Source: JABGQS01 sp963674545 (GTDB lineage Bacteria > Bacillota > Clostridia > Christensenellales > SZUA-584). From it: a stretch of DNA of 64,000 nt. The position numbers were made by a program, and so were the translations under genes. The stretch spans positions 1,612,001 to 1,676,000 of the forward strand of contig CAXXFB010000001.1 in NCBI GenBank assembly GCA_963674545.2, written 5' to 3'. The notes beneath the pieces are model-generated. The model was not told the origin of the DNA, made no database searches, and saw only the letters and a list, made by a program, of their open reading frames with translations. This document shows positions 1 through 7,461 of this stretch, one piece after another; within the stretch, counting starts at the first letter, position 1, and each line of letters begins with the position of its first letter.

Positions 1-993
1 TTCCTAAATGTTGTGGCTCTCGGGCTGGGCGGATACTTCGCATACATGGATATAATAACCATTGGTGAGCTCACCGGTTTCATTTTGTATATAAACCTCG
101 TTATGCAGCCGATACGCAGGCTTACCAACTTCACACAGCAGTTCGAACAGGGCATGAACGGGTTTGCACGGTTCCATGAAATAATGCAAGAGCAGCCGGA
201 GATACTGGGCGGAGACAAGATACTCAGCAGCGCCAAGGGCGATATAAGCATCGAGAACGTTACCTTTTTCTACAACGAAAACGAAAACGTGTTAAAAGAT
301 GTTTCCCTTGATATAACCCATGGCACTACAGTTGCTCTTGTCGGCCCTTCAGGCGGCGGCAAGACGACACTATGCCATCTCATACCCCGTTTCTACGACG
401 TTACTGAAGGCCGCATAACGCTGGACGGAGAGGATATCCGAGAATATACGCTCGACTCACTGCGCGGCAGTATCGGCCTTGTGTCACAGGAAGTCTTTCT
501 GTTCACCGGCACTATCCGTGACAATATACTTTACGGCAGAACGGACGCAAGCGAGGAAGAAATGATAGAAGCTGCAAAAAATGCAAACATACACGACTTT
601 ATTGAAGGGCTTCCCGACGGCTATGAAACCTGGGTAGGCGAAAAAGGCATCCGGCTTTCCGGCGGACAAAAGCAACGTATATCAATAACAAGAGTGTTCC
701 TTAAAAACCCTCCGATACTAATACTGGACGAAGCAACATCCGCTCTGGATAACGAAACCGAGATAAAGATACAGCAATCACTCGAAAAGCTCTCAAAAGG
801 CAGGACAACGCTTGTCATAGCCCACAGACTCTCAACTATACGAAATGCAGACGAGATAGTCGTGCTTACAGCAGAGGGTATTGTAGAAAAAGGCAGTCAT
901 AAGAAACTATACTCTATAGAAGACGGTTTATATAAACGCCTTTACGACGCCCAATTCTATACCGAAGAGCACAAGCCGAATCTGTTTGCTTAA
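1..993 (+). CDS. ABC exporter, C-terminal half (partial at the left edge)
   Basis: This is the 3' part of a type I ABC exporter with fused membrane and ATPase domains; the reading frame is open from base 1, so the start lies outside the window. The fragment begins in the last transmembrane helices. The nucleotide-binding domain has Walker A GPSGGGKTT near fragment residue 115, the signature LSGGQKQRI, Walker B ILILDEATSALD and the switch motif AHRLST. These are the residues needed to bind and hydrolyse ATP, so the domain looks intact. Family members act as homo- or heterodimers at the cytoplasmic membrane and export drugs, lipids or peptides. The substrate cannot be told from the sequence. 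It converges on the next gene across a shared terminator. Confidence 0.93.
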   Translation, partial: FLNVVALGLGGYFAYMDIITIGELTGFILYINLVMQPIRRLTNFTQQFEQGMNGFARFHEIMQEQPEILGGDKILSSAKGDISIENVTFFYNENENVLKDVSLDITHGTTVALVGPSGGGKTTLCHLIPRFYDVTEGRITLDGEDIREYTLDSLRGSIGLVSQEVFLFTGTIRDNILYGRTDASEEEMIEAAKNANIHDFIEGLPDGYETWVGEKGIRLSGGQKQRISITRVFLKNPPILILDEATSALDNETEIKIQQSLEKLSKGRTTLVIAHRLSTIRNADEIVVLTAEGIVEKGSHKKLYSIEDGLYKRLYDAQFYTEEHKPNLFA

Positions 994-1035
994 AGCACTA
1001 ACCCCACGACTCACAAATCGACGGGAATTGCAAAA

Positions 1036-1070
1036 TAAAAAAAGCGTCCGGGCAAAACCGGGCGCTTTTT
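1036..1070. terminator. Bidirectional rho-independent terminator
   Basis: A GC-rich hairpin (AAAGCG, one mismatch, CCGG paired with CCGG, CGCTTT) has A-tracts on one side and T-tracts on the other. It sits between two convergent genes and can end transcription from both. Confidence 0.85.
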
Positions 1071-1078
1071 GTAATTTG

Positions 1079-2575
1079 TTACTCTTCCGATTCCTGAGGA
1101 TTAAGAAGGCTCTCAAGCGTTTCTTCTGTAATCTCATTTCTTATCAGATAATCGTCTTCTTTGTCTTTTATACTAACGTAATAATTCATGAGATTATCAT
1201 TTGTTATAACCGTTTCTCCATTATAAATGAAGGTTTGCCCCGGATTCTTCAGAGTACGTCCCTGCGCCAGTTTGTATGCTATCTCAAAAGCTGCTTGTCC
1301 TATGTTTACAGGTGCCGGAAGCGCAAACACCATCATTTCATCTTCGGCGGGTTTGATGTTTATAATAGTATCTTCTTCTTCATCATCCTCAGATTCTATA
1401 GTAATATCAATTCCGTTTGTCATTAAAGCATACCATTTCTTGATAAAGCCTGCCGAGATATCTCCGCACATTACCTTTGGTAGTTTCTGAATACCAAGGT
1501 ATGCGTCAAGTATACCCATCGCCATTCCTTCTTCAGTTATTATACCGCTGACATAGCCTTCATCTTCAAAGAATTCTTCCAGTGCATCCCGGGCGTCGTC
1601 TCCGTCCCAGTCTGCATATATAATATCTTCCAGCCTTAATTGCTCGTTTAAAATAAGCTGCTCGTTTAACGCTGCTGCTCTCAAAGCATCAATCTCACTC
1701 TTTTCGCTGCCAAGAATCTGTAACACATTACCTTCCACAAGGTTCTGCGCCATAAACTGGCCGCACAATGTCCCCCACTCCTTATCATCAGATACAATAT
1801 TTATCTGATATCCTTTGGCGCCTTCCGGTGCGTTATATGTGACTACCGGTATTCCCGCTTCGTCTGCCATAGCAACAACCATGCGAAACGCTTCTGTCGT
1901 AGTATTGCCTACAATTATTACGTCTACTTCGTTTTTAATAAGGCTTCTTACATCCTGAAGCTGCTGATTAAAGCTGCCTTCAGCATTATAGTAATATACT
2001 TCATAAACAAGCCTGTCCACCTCATAATCGTTTGATGTCTGTTCCAGCTTACTGAGGTACAGCTTATCCATGTCAGTGCTAAGCTCACCCAATGTCACTC
2101 CAATACGGATCCCTTCAGCAGCAAAAATAGCATCTTCCAGCTCTTCATCGTCGCTAAAAAGACTGTCGTCACTTCCGGTCAGTCCTGCAAGGACGCTGTC
2201 GTCAACGCCTTCATAATTATAGCCTGCTTCTTCCGAATACTCCGAAAATGCATCTTCCGGCATATCGGTAGGTTCGGTTGAAACTGATGTGTTCTGCCCT
2301 GGTGAACTCTGCGAACCGCTGTCTGCAGTTTTGTCTGTATTCTTACCGCTAAGAAGTATACCCAGCACAAAACCGCCGACTATCAAGATAAAAACGGCCA
2401 CAGCAACTATCCTAATATGCTTGCGCAGAAAAACCTTGAAAGCTCCTTTTGGGGCTGGTTTTCTTGTTTTTTGCTGTAGTGAGCTTTCCGTGCTCTGCTC
2501 AGGCTTACTTTTTGTCTCAAGATCCCTTATGGAACTGTGCCTTCTGCTGCGTCTCTTTCTGCTGTATCTGGCCAT
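1079..2575 (-). CDS. Membrane-anchored periplasmic-binding-protein-like (sugar-binding type) protein
   Basis: The 498-residue protein has a very basic N-terminal tail (residues 1-54), one hydrophobic helix (about 55-75) and a Ser/Thr/Asp/Glu-rich linker. From about residue 153 it has a type 1 periplasmic-binding fold of the ribose/galactose-binding class. Support for the fold includes the pattern DVIIVGNTT, then AGIPVVTYNAP, then VLQILGS. There is no lipobox, so anchoring is by an uncleaved helix with the binding domain outside the cell. Usual members are lipoproteins feeding an ABC importer, but no importer ATPase or permease adjoins it. It may be a receptor or sensor domain, or may work with the RbsC-like proteins at 18.3-20.9 kb; that link is only a guess. 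Confidence 0.75.
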   Translation of the reverse strand: MARYSRKRRSRRHSSIRDLETKSKPEQSTESSLQQKTRKPAPKGAFKVFLRKHIRIVAVAVFILIVGGFVLGILLSGKNTDKTADSGSQSSPGQNTSVSTEPTDMPEDAFSEYSEEAGYNYEGVDDSVLAGLTGSDDSLFSDDEELEDAIFAAEGIRIGVTLGELSTDMDKLYLSKLEQTSNDYEVDRLVYEVYYYNAEGSFNQQLQDVRSLIKNEVDVIIVGNTTTEAFRMVVAMADEAGIPVVTYNAPEGAKGYQINIVSDDKEWGTLCGQFMAQNLVEGNVLQILGSEKSEIDALRAAALNEQLILNEQLRLEDIIYADWDGDDARDALEEFFEDEGYVSGIITEEGMAMGILDAYLGIQKLPKVMCGDISAGFIKKWYALMTNGIDITIESEDDEEEDTIINIKPAEDEMMVFALPAPVNIGQAAFEIAYKLAQGRTLKNPGQTFIYNGETVITNDNLMNYYVSIKDKEDDYLIRNEITEETLESLLNPQESEE

Positions 2576-2643
2576 ATTTCTATCTTCCTTCTTGCTTTGT
2601 TTTTCTCAAATAAATTCTTAAAAGCATCAGTGATTTGCTGCCA

Positions 2644-4212
2644 TTAAATCGCCTGCTGCCCGGCTGCTCTGTCCCATTTCTCTAGCAGCTTCCGTAGTTC
2701 TTTTTCCATATTGTCCCGCTCGCTGTCTGCAGCAATAGCAAGCCGCCTGTGCAGCTCGTCTACTACATCTGCAGGTTCCTGTACCGGCTTAAGTTCTGCT
2801 GCTTTGCCGGCTTCAAGTAGCTTTGTATCAAAAGTATCAAGTAAATTTGGCGCAATCGCATCATACCCAAGTTCAGCAAGGTCATTTGCAAAGTTCTCTG
2901 CAACTCCATCTTCACCGTGCATAACAAAAACTTTATTCACACTTTTCGGAAAATGCCCGATCCATTCTAAAAGCCCGTTCCTGTCTGCATGGCCGGAAAA
3001 GCCCTCTATCTTCTCTATAACTGCACGTGGCATGATTTCTTCACCGAATATACGAATGTTTTTCGAGCCGTCCAATATCCTTCTTCCGAGCGTACCCATA
3101 GCCTGATATCCCACAAAGAGTATTGTGGAATCCGCACGCCAGAGGTTGTGCTTCAAGTGATGCTTTATTCTTCCTGCATCGCACATGCCGCTGGAAGATA
3201 TGATTATCTTCTGGCGCTCATCAAAATTGATAGCTTTAGATTCGTCAACACTCTGGGCAACGATAAGCGTATCGAAAGAGAAGAATTCCACACCTTCAGC
3301 TTTATACGCCATAGCTTCTTCGTCATAATATTCTTTCTTGCTGCTCGAATCAAATATCTCTGTAGCAGCAATGCCCAAAGGGCTGTCTATATAGACCGGA
3401 ACGTTCTCCAGCCCCGGAACCTGCTTCTCCTCAAGCAGTATACTTATATCATAAAGGACTTCCTGCGTACGTCCAACCGCAAAAGAAGGTATGACTATGT
3501 TTCCTCCTCTTTTCAACGCCGCTATAAGAACATTTTTCAGCTGCTCTCTTGTCGGGATAAGTTCCTCGTGGTTTCTGTCTCCGTATGTGCTCTCCATAAA
3601 CACATAGTCCGCATCTTCGATATAAGTCGGATCTTTTATAATAGGCTTGTCTTTGTTGCCAATGTCCCCTGAAAAAACTAGTGTTTTACCCTCTGTAAAA
3701 AGCTCTACCGAAGCAGAACCAAGCAGATGCCCCGCATCTATGAACCGGACAGAAACATCGTCAAATACTTTTATCAGTTCGTTATAATTAACGGGCGTTA
3801 AATACTTTACGGATCTTCTTGCATCCTCAACGTTATAGAGAGGCTCTATCTCTTTTTTACCGGCACGTCTGCGTTTCCTGTTTGTCCACTCTGTCTCCAT
3901 CTCCTGTATATGTCCGGCGTCCGGAAACATAATGGAGCACAGTCTGCTGGTTGCGCCTGTGCAATAGACTTCTCCTTTAAACCCCTTCTTGACTAGCAGC
4001 GGTATAAGGGCCGAATGGTCAATATGTGCATGTGTAAGAAAAACCACATCTATATCTTCAGGGTTAAAAACAAATCCGTCCTTTACCGGCGCATTTTTAG
4101 CGTCCGCCCCTTGTCTCATCCCACAATCAATCAATATCTTCTTGTCGCTTGTTTCAACCAATGTACAAGAGCCGGTTACAGTTCTTGCCGCTCCTGTAAA
4201 AGTAATCTGCAT
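2644..4212 (-). CDS. Metallo-beta-lactamase / beta-CASP RNA-processing exonuclease-like protein
   Basis: The 522-residue protein has the metallo-beta-lactamase metal motif HAHIDH at residues 61-66. Further zinc ligands follow in DAGHLLGSA and in SGDIG. A beta-CASP insert and the C-terminal FSGHAD segment of the RNA-specificity (RMMBL) motif come after. This architecture is that of the CPSF73/YSH1-like family, whose bacterial members are thought to act on RNA in the cytoplasm; the biological substrate of this type is not established. The start ATG begins MQITFTGAA, typical of the family. It follows the binding-protein gene divided by only about 70 bases and shares its strand, so co-transcription is possible. 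Confidence 0.88.
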   Translation of the reverse strand: MQITFTGAARTVTGSCTLVETSDKKILIDCGMRQGADAKNAPVKDGFVFNPEDIDVVFLTHAHIDHSALIPLLVKKGFKGEVYCTGATSRLCSIMFPDAGHIQEMETEWTNRKRRRAGKKEIEPLYNVEDARRSVKYLTPVNYNELIKVFDDVSVRFIDAGHLLGSASVELFTEGKTLVFSGDIGNKDKPIIKDPTYIEDADYVFMESTYGDRNHEELIPTREQLKNVLIAALKRGGNIVIPSFAVGRTQEVLYDISILLEEKQVPGLENVPVYIDSPLGIAATEIFDSSSKKEYYDEEAMAYKAEGVEFFSFDTLIVAQSVDESKAINFDERQKIIISSSGMCDAGRIKHHLKHNLWRADSTILFVGYQAMGTLGRRILDGSKNIRIFGEEIMPRAVIEKIEGFSGHADRNGLLEWIGHFPKSVNKVFVMHGEDGVAENFANDLAELGYDAIAPNLLDTFDTKLLEAGKAAELKPVQEPADVVDELHRRLAIAADSERDNMEKELRKLLEKWDRAAGQQAI

Positions 4213-4293
4213 CGCATTTTCCTTTCAAGTCTTCCTTATAATATTGTAATATTCATTGTACCAAACATTGTTATAAAATCAAAGAGCAAACTT

Positions 4294-5634
4294 TTATACG
4301 CAACCATCAAGCAGCTCAATAAATTCGTCAACTTCACTTTTATCCTGCTGCGATAAGCTGCAGTTGATTTTAAGACCGGCCGCTGTTTTCAGCATACACA
4401 TACTGCGCTTTTGTTCTTCGCTTATTTCTTCTCTTTCCTCCGCCTCTTCCCATAAGCCATCTGTTTCGATGTTGTGCTTTTCAAGAGACTTTAGAAGCAT
4501 AATGAAATATATCGCTGTTTCCGTTGCCTTACCATCCTCAAAACACTGCGGTGCAAGTTTCTTCATACTCTGCACTGCCATCTGCCCTGTTTCTTCAGTA
4601 TGCTCAGAATCCTTAATGGCTTTTACGAATTGTTCGGTATAAATCGCATATCTCTGCGCCTTTCTCTCTATATTCTTTATTCCATATATTTTTACCGCCG
4701 CCAGCATATAAAAAATCTTTTTATCGAACATGTGCTTGAGCAGTCTTGTGTGCGCATATCCTAGCATCTTGTAGCTCTCGTTTCTTGTCCTGTCAAAATC
4801 ACAGTTCATAGCTATCTGCTTATCATCAGATTCCTTCGTTGCCAATATCTCATTGGCCATCCTTACAACAGCGTTTACAGCATATTCGCTTAATTCATCG
4901 TCAGATATTATCGAAGCTATAAGGCTGTCGAGCCTTGTTTCATAGTTGCGCCAAACACTTTGATACTCATTGCCAAGCAGCAGACCAAGTATGTGGGCCA
5001 TCAATGAAAGGTTGTTTGATACCTGTGTCGTCTCTTTTCTGGAAACCGCTGTTTTCGTGTGGTCGAACAGGTTGTCTATCCTTGAAACAATATTTAGCTC
5101 TGCTCTCTCTTTGCGCTTTTTTTGCTTTCGTTCATCAGCGACGGTTTTTAGATTCGTTTCGATTTCTTTGGAAATAAACGCATGTATCTGTTTTTCCTTG
5201 TCATAATAGAAAAATGCTATACCAAGACCCCATCTTATCTGAATTATCATAAGCGCTATTATTTCGATAAACGCTATAGCTGCAGCATACCTTAGGTATA
5301 GTGCAAGCGCAGCAAACTGAAGTGCGCCAAGAAGCACTATTATAACAAGAACATCATAAAATCCGGGCTCAAGTTTCTTCCTTCGGAATTTAAGATACTC
5401 CCCTGCTGTTATCCCGAAAAAGCGACGGTCACTAATATTCGTTATTACTGCCAGTATCGATACGGCAATAACAGCGACCGAAAACCCCGTTTCTGCCAGT
5501 CCCTGCCCGATGCTAACAAGTCCTTCGGGAGCAGGTATCGCTTCAAGGGCTAGCTCTATGACGATTGCAAGACCTGCAAGCAAAACAGTGTACGCTATGA
5601 TTATAGGAAAATTCAGTGTCTTCTTGTTGTTCAT
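4294..5634 (-). CDS. Uncharacterised membrane protein with large cytoplasmic helical domain
   Basis: I do not recognise this family. The start was set at the ATG at 5634 (MNNKKTLNF), because AAGGAGAG lies just upstream of it; an upstream in-frame ATG lacks a site. The 446-residue product has about four hydrophobic helices within the first 135 residues. A Lys/Arg/Glu-rich stretch around residues 155-180 follows, then a long mostly helical soluble region without recognised motifs and an acidic C-terminal part. An extended -10 promoter (TGGTATAAT at 5675-5683) lies immediately upstream, and a c-di-GMP-riboswitch-like element lies 190-310 bases upstream on the same strand. Whether that element controls this gene is uncertain, since a second hairpin lies between them. 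Confidence 0.7.
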   Translation of the reverse strand: MNNKKTLNFPIIIAYTVLLAGLAIVIELALEAIPAPEGLVSIGQGLAETGFSVAVIAVSILAVITNISDRRFFGITAGEYLKFRRKKLEPGFYDVLVIIVLLGALQFAALALYLRYAAAIAFIEIIALMIIQIRWGLGIAFFYYDKEKQIHAFISKEIETNLKTVADERKQKKRKERAELNIVSRIDNLFDHTKTAVSRKETTQVSNNLSLMAHILGLLLGNEYQSVWRNYETRLDSLIASIISDDELSEYAVNAVVRMANEILATKESDDKQIAMNCDFDRTRNESYKMLGYAHTRLLKHMFDKKIFYMLAAVKIYGIKNIERKAQRYAIYTEQFVKAIKDSEHTEETGQMAVQSMKKLAPQCFEDGKATETAIYFIMLLKSLEKHNIETDGLWEEAEEREEISEEQKRSMCMLKTAAGLKINCSLSQQDKSEVDEFIELLDGCV

Positions 5635-5674
5635 GGCTCTCTCCTTGACTATCAAAGTGCGCTATAATGCCTAC

Positions 5675-5683
5675 ATTATACCA
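5675..5683 (-). promoter_or_regulatory. Extended -10 promoter of the membrane-protein gene
   Basis: On the minus strand the sequence TGGTATAAT is a perfect extended -10 element about 40 bases before the start codon at 5634. No good -35 box is seen, which is acceptable for extended -10 promoters. It lies downstream of both terminator-like hairpins, so the gene may be expressed independently of the riboswitch. Confidence 0.6.
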
Positions 5684-5729
5684 CAAAGCTTTATTTCTAT
5701 CTTTTTGCTGCTTGGCTGGATAAAATTAA

Positions 5730-5755
5730 AGAGCCGCGGGTTTCCCCACAGCTCT
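5730..5755 (-). terminator. Second terminator-like hairpin downstream of the riboswitch
   Basis: On the minus strand AGAGC and GGG segments pair with CCC and GCTCT around a short loop, followed by TTTAATTTT. It would stop transcripts that read through the riboswitch terminator before they reach the membrane-protein gene. The stem has an internal mismatch, so strength is uncertain. Confidence 0.55.
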
Positions 5756-5819
5756 AATTAAATATGTTAACCGAAAAGGCGATATTGGCTCAATTATGTT
5801 TTTTACCATATCAAACCAC

Positions 5820-5850
5820 AAAAAAAGCCGCCTCATACCAACGAGACAGC
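5820..5850 (-). terminator. Riboswitch-associated rho-independent terminator
   Basis: On the minus strand GCTGTCTC pairs with GAGGCGGC over an 8-base loop and is followed by seven T residues. The 5' arm overlaps the 3' end of the aptamer (GGCTGTC). Folding of the aptamer and of the terminator should therefore compete, as in an ON switch. Confidence 0.8.
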
Positions 5851-5935
5851 CGAACCGCCATAGCCCTTTAACCGGCCTTAGACTTCATGCTTTGCGTGCA
5901 TCCCTTTCGGAAATGGTCGCCATTAGCTCAAATAG
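5843..5935 (-). promoter_or_regulatory. c-di-GMP-I (GEMM)-like riboswitch aptamer
   Basis: On the minus strand the element shows the class hallmarks in order. A hairpin capped by a GAAA tetraloop is at 5905-5908. The conserved string ACGCAAAGC is at 5889-5897. CTAAG (5877-5881) and TATGG (5858-5862) flank a second hairpin and look like the 11-nucleotide tetraloop receptor. GGCTGTC closes the element and overlaps the terminator. A sigma-A consensus promoter lies about 50 bases upstream. The family binds cyclic di-GMP; a variant subgroup binds 3',3'-cGAMP, and I cannot decide between these by eye. The assignment rests on motif order, not on a covariance-model score. Confidence 0.8.
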
Positions 5936-5985
5936 TAGTTTGAATATAGTATAAATAACATCCGTGTATATATTCTGTTAAAATA

Positions 5986-6014
5986 ATTGTATACTAAACC
6001 AGCATTTATGTCAA
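5986..6014 (-). promoter_or_regulatory. Consensus sigma-A promoter driving the riboswitch
   Basis: The minus strand has TTGACA at 6009-6014, a 17-base spacer and TACAAT at 5986-5991. The start of transcription would be near 5979, about 45 bases before the aptamer. Confidence 0.85.
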
Positions 6015-6087
6015 CAGAAAAGCTTCCAATTATACGTCTGCTTTCTTCTGCTTTTGTCTTTTGTTTCTTCTTTCTTGCGACTGGTTT

Positions 6088-7254
6088 TCATATGAAAGAG
6101 ATACCCAGCGCACTTAGCCCTTCAAGGCCGCACGCTCTGTTTATAGTCACTCCCGTTTCGCTTTGAAGTGCAGCCGCCGCAAACGCTATACTAGTTCTTT
6201 TACTGCCCCTGGCATCAGCCCTTCCACCCGTTACAGTCTGTTTGCCCGAAACCAGCAAATCACCGCCTATCTGCACTATATCCGCCCCAATAGCCTTTAG
6301 CCCTGCAAAAACGGTTTCAAAATCCTGTTTGCTCTGCTCTACTATGCCGTCAATGTTTTTTATAACACACCTGCCTCTGCCAAAGCAACAGGCTGTAAGA
6401 ACCGCAGCAGGCTCAACTGATTCAGAGATATCAATAACCTCTGCTGAAGCTCTGCTCTTTTTCGCAAATACAGCACCGCTGTATTCCTGCACGTTTAACT
6501 TTAATTTATGAAACTCATCAATAATATGCTTTTGCGGCTGCTCAGACTCTGCCATAAGTCCGGTTACTCCTGCTTCCCCTCCTAAAAATCCAAATAGCAT
6601 CATATATGCAGACATTGCATAATCGCCTCCTGCTCTGAAAACATAGCTTTCATCGGAGTATCTGTCCTTTTCTATCCTAAAACCGTTACGTTTGTCTATC
6701 TTATATCCAAAATCCTTCAATATACTAAGTGTCAGTTCTGCGTTGATACTTGCGCTGCAATGCAGTGCAGCACCTTTCATCAGCGGCAGACACAATAGAA
6801 ATCCGTCCAGCAGACTTCCGTCTTTAAGAACGATATCGCCGGGCTTTATTCTGCCTTTCAGCTTTATACCTTCGTTGCTACAACTGCATTCGATCCCCAT
6901 ATCCTCAAGCGAACTTACTTTATCACAGTTATACTCCGACGGGAAGCTGTATTCTCCTCCCAGCACCGCACAAAGCGGCAGTATAAATTTAAAAACACTG
7001 CGGCTGCATTTAAGAGCCGCAGTGCCTCCTTGTGGTGATGAATAGAATGTTATGGTTTCATCCTGTTTTCTGAATTTTGCGCCCATATTGAACAGAGCAT
7101 TAAAAAGCTCCTCGGTTTCGCAGCACGAATCCGTCTGCCAAATGCTCGTCTTCGTCAAAGACGCCAGAATAATAGCTCTTATCTCCTCATCAACAGATGG
7201 CGGAGCAGGCACTATCCCTGATGCCTTTCCAGGATAAACAGTAACGTTTCTCAT
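6088..7254 (-). CDS. Divergent AroA-fold (EPSP synthase-like) protein, probably not an EPSP synthase
   Basis: The 388-residue protein follows the enolpyruvyltransferase fold from end to end. The N-terminal strand reads PAPPSVDEEIRAIILASL and the C-terminal segment reads RTSIAFAAAAL, where AroA has DHRIAMAFAVAAL. The catalytic signatures are altered. The invariant Lys of the SKS motif is replaced (PSVDE), the KESDR motif reads EQSKQ so that its Glu is gone, and DHR reads SKR. Length is some 40 residues short of normal AroA. It starts after AGGAGAAAAG and lies 8 bases behind the metallochaperone gene, so it seems to be the last gene of the metal operon. It may be a repurposed or decaying paralogue; a canonical aroA would be expected elsewhere. 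Confidence 0.7.
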   Translation of the reverse strand: MRNVTVYPGKASGIVPAPPSVDEEIRAIILASLTKTSIWQTDSCCETEELFNALFNMGAKFRKQDETITFYSSPQGGTAALKCSRSVFKFILPLCAVLGGEYSFPSEYNCDKVSSLEDMGIECSCSNEGIKLKGRIKPGDIVLKDGSLLDGFLLCLPLMKGAALHCSASINAELTLSILKDFGYKIDKRNGFRIEKDRYSDESYVFRAGGDYAMSAYMMLFGFLGGEAGVTGLMAESEQPQKHIIDEFHKLKLNVQEYSGAVFAKKSRASAEVIDISESVEPAAVLTACCFGRGRCVIKNIDGIVEQSKQDFETVFAGLKAIGADIVQIGGDLLVSGKQTVTGGRADARGSKRTSIAFAAAALQSETGVTINRACGLEGLSALGISFI

Positions 7255-7262
7255 CTTTTCTC

Positions 7263-7460
7263 CTATTTAATGCTGTAACCCGCCTCAGCAACCGCTTTCT
7301 TCACAGCCTCTATATTAATATTTTCGCCCTTTATGACTGCGTTTCCTTTTTTCAGGTTCACTTTTACAGATTTTACACCATCAATTTTTTCTATAGCCTG
7401 TTTTACAGCTCTTACACAGTGTTCACAGCTCATTCCGCCTATCATCAATTCTGTTTTCAT
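7263..7460 (-). CDS. Heavy-metal-associated (HMA) domain metallochaperone
   Basis: This 65-residue protein is a single ferredoxin-like HMA domain with the metal-binding motif GMSCEHC at residues 8-14. Such CopZ-like proteins carry Cu(I) or related soft metals to transporters in the cytoplasm. Its start lies one base after the stop of the permease gene, so the two are translationally linked. It probably hands metal to that permease. The copper-type chaperone next to a repressor with a zinc-type site leaves the true metal open. Confidence 0.92.
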   Translation of the reverse strand: MKTELMIGGMSCEHCVRAVKQAIEKIDGVKSVKVNLKKGNAVIKGENINIEAVKKAVAEAGYSIK

Positions 7461-7461
7461 T

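Noticed and set aside
986..1426. 146-codon frame on the plus strand
   Set aside because: It begins inside the end of the ABC gene, runs through the terminator and overlaps the binding-protein gene on the other strand.
2989..3672. 227-codon open frame on the plus strand
   Set aside because: It lies wholly opposite the beta-CASP hydrolase gene, has no ribosome site and has shadow-like composition.
5760..5815. Small peptide gene between the two riboswitch hairpins
   Set aside because: The 27-codon frame has no ribosome binding site and its end is formed by the second hairpin; not supported as a gene.
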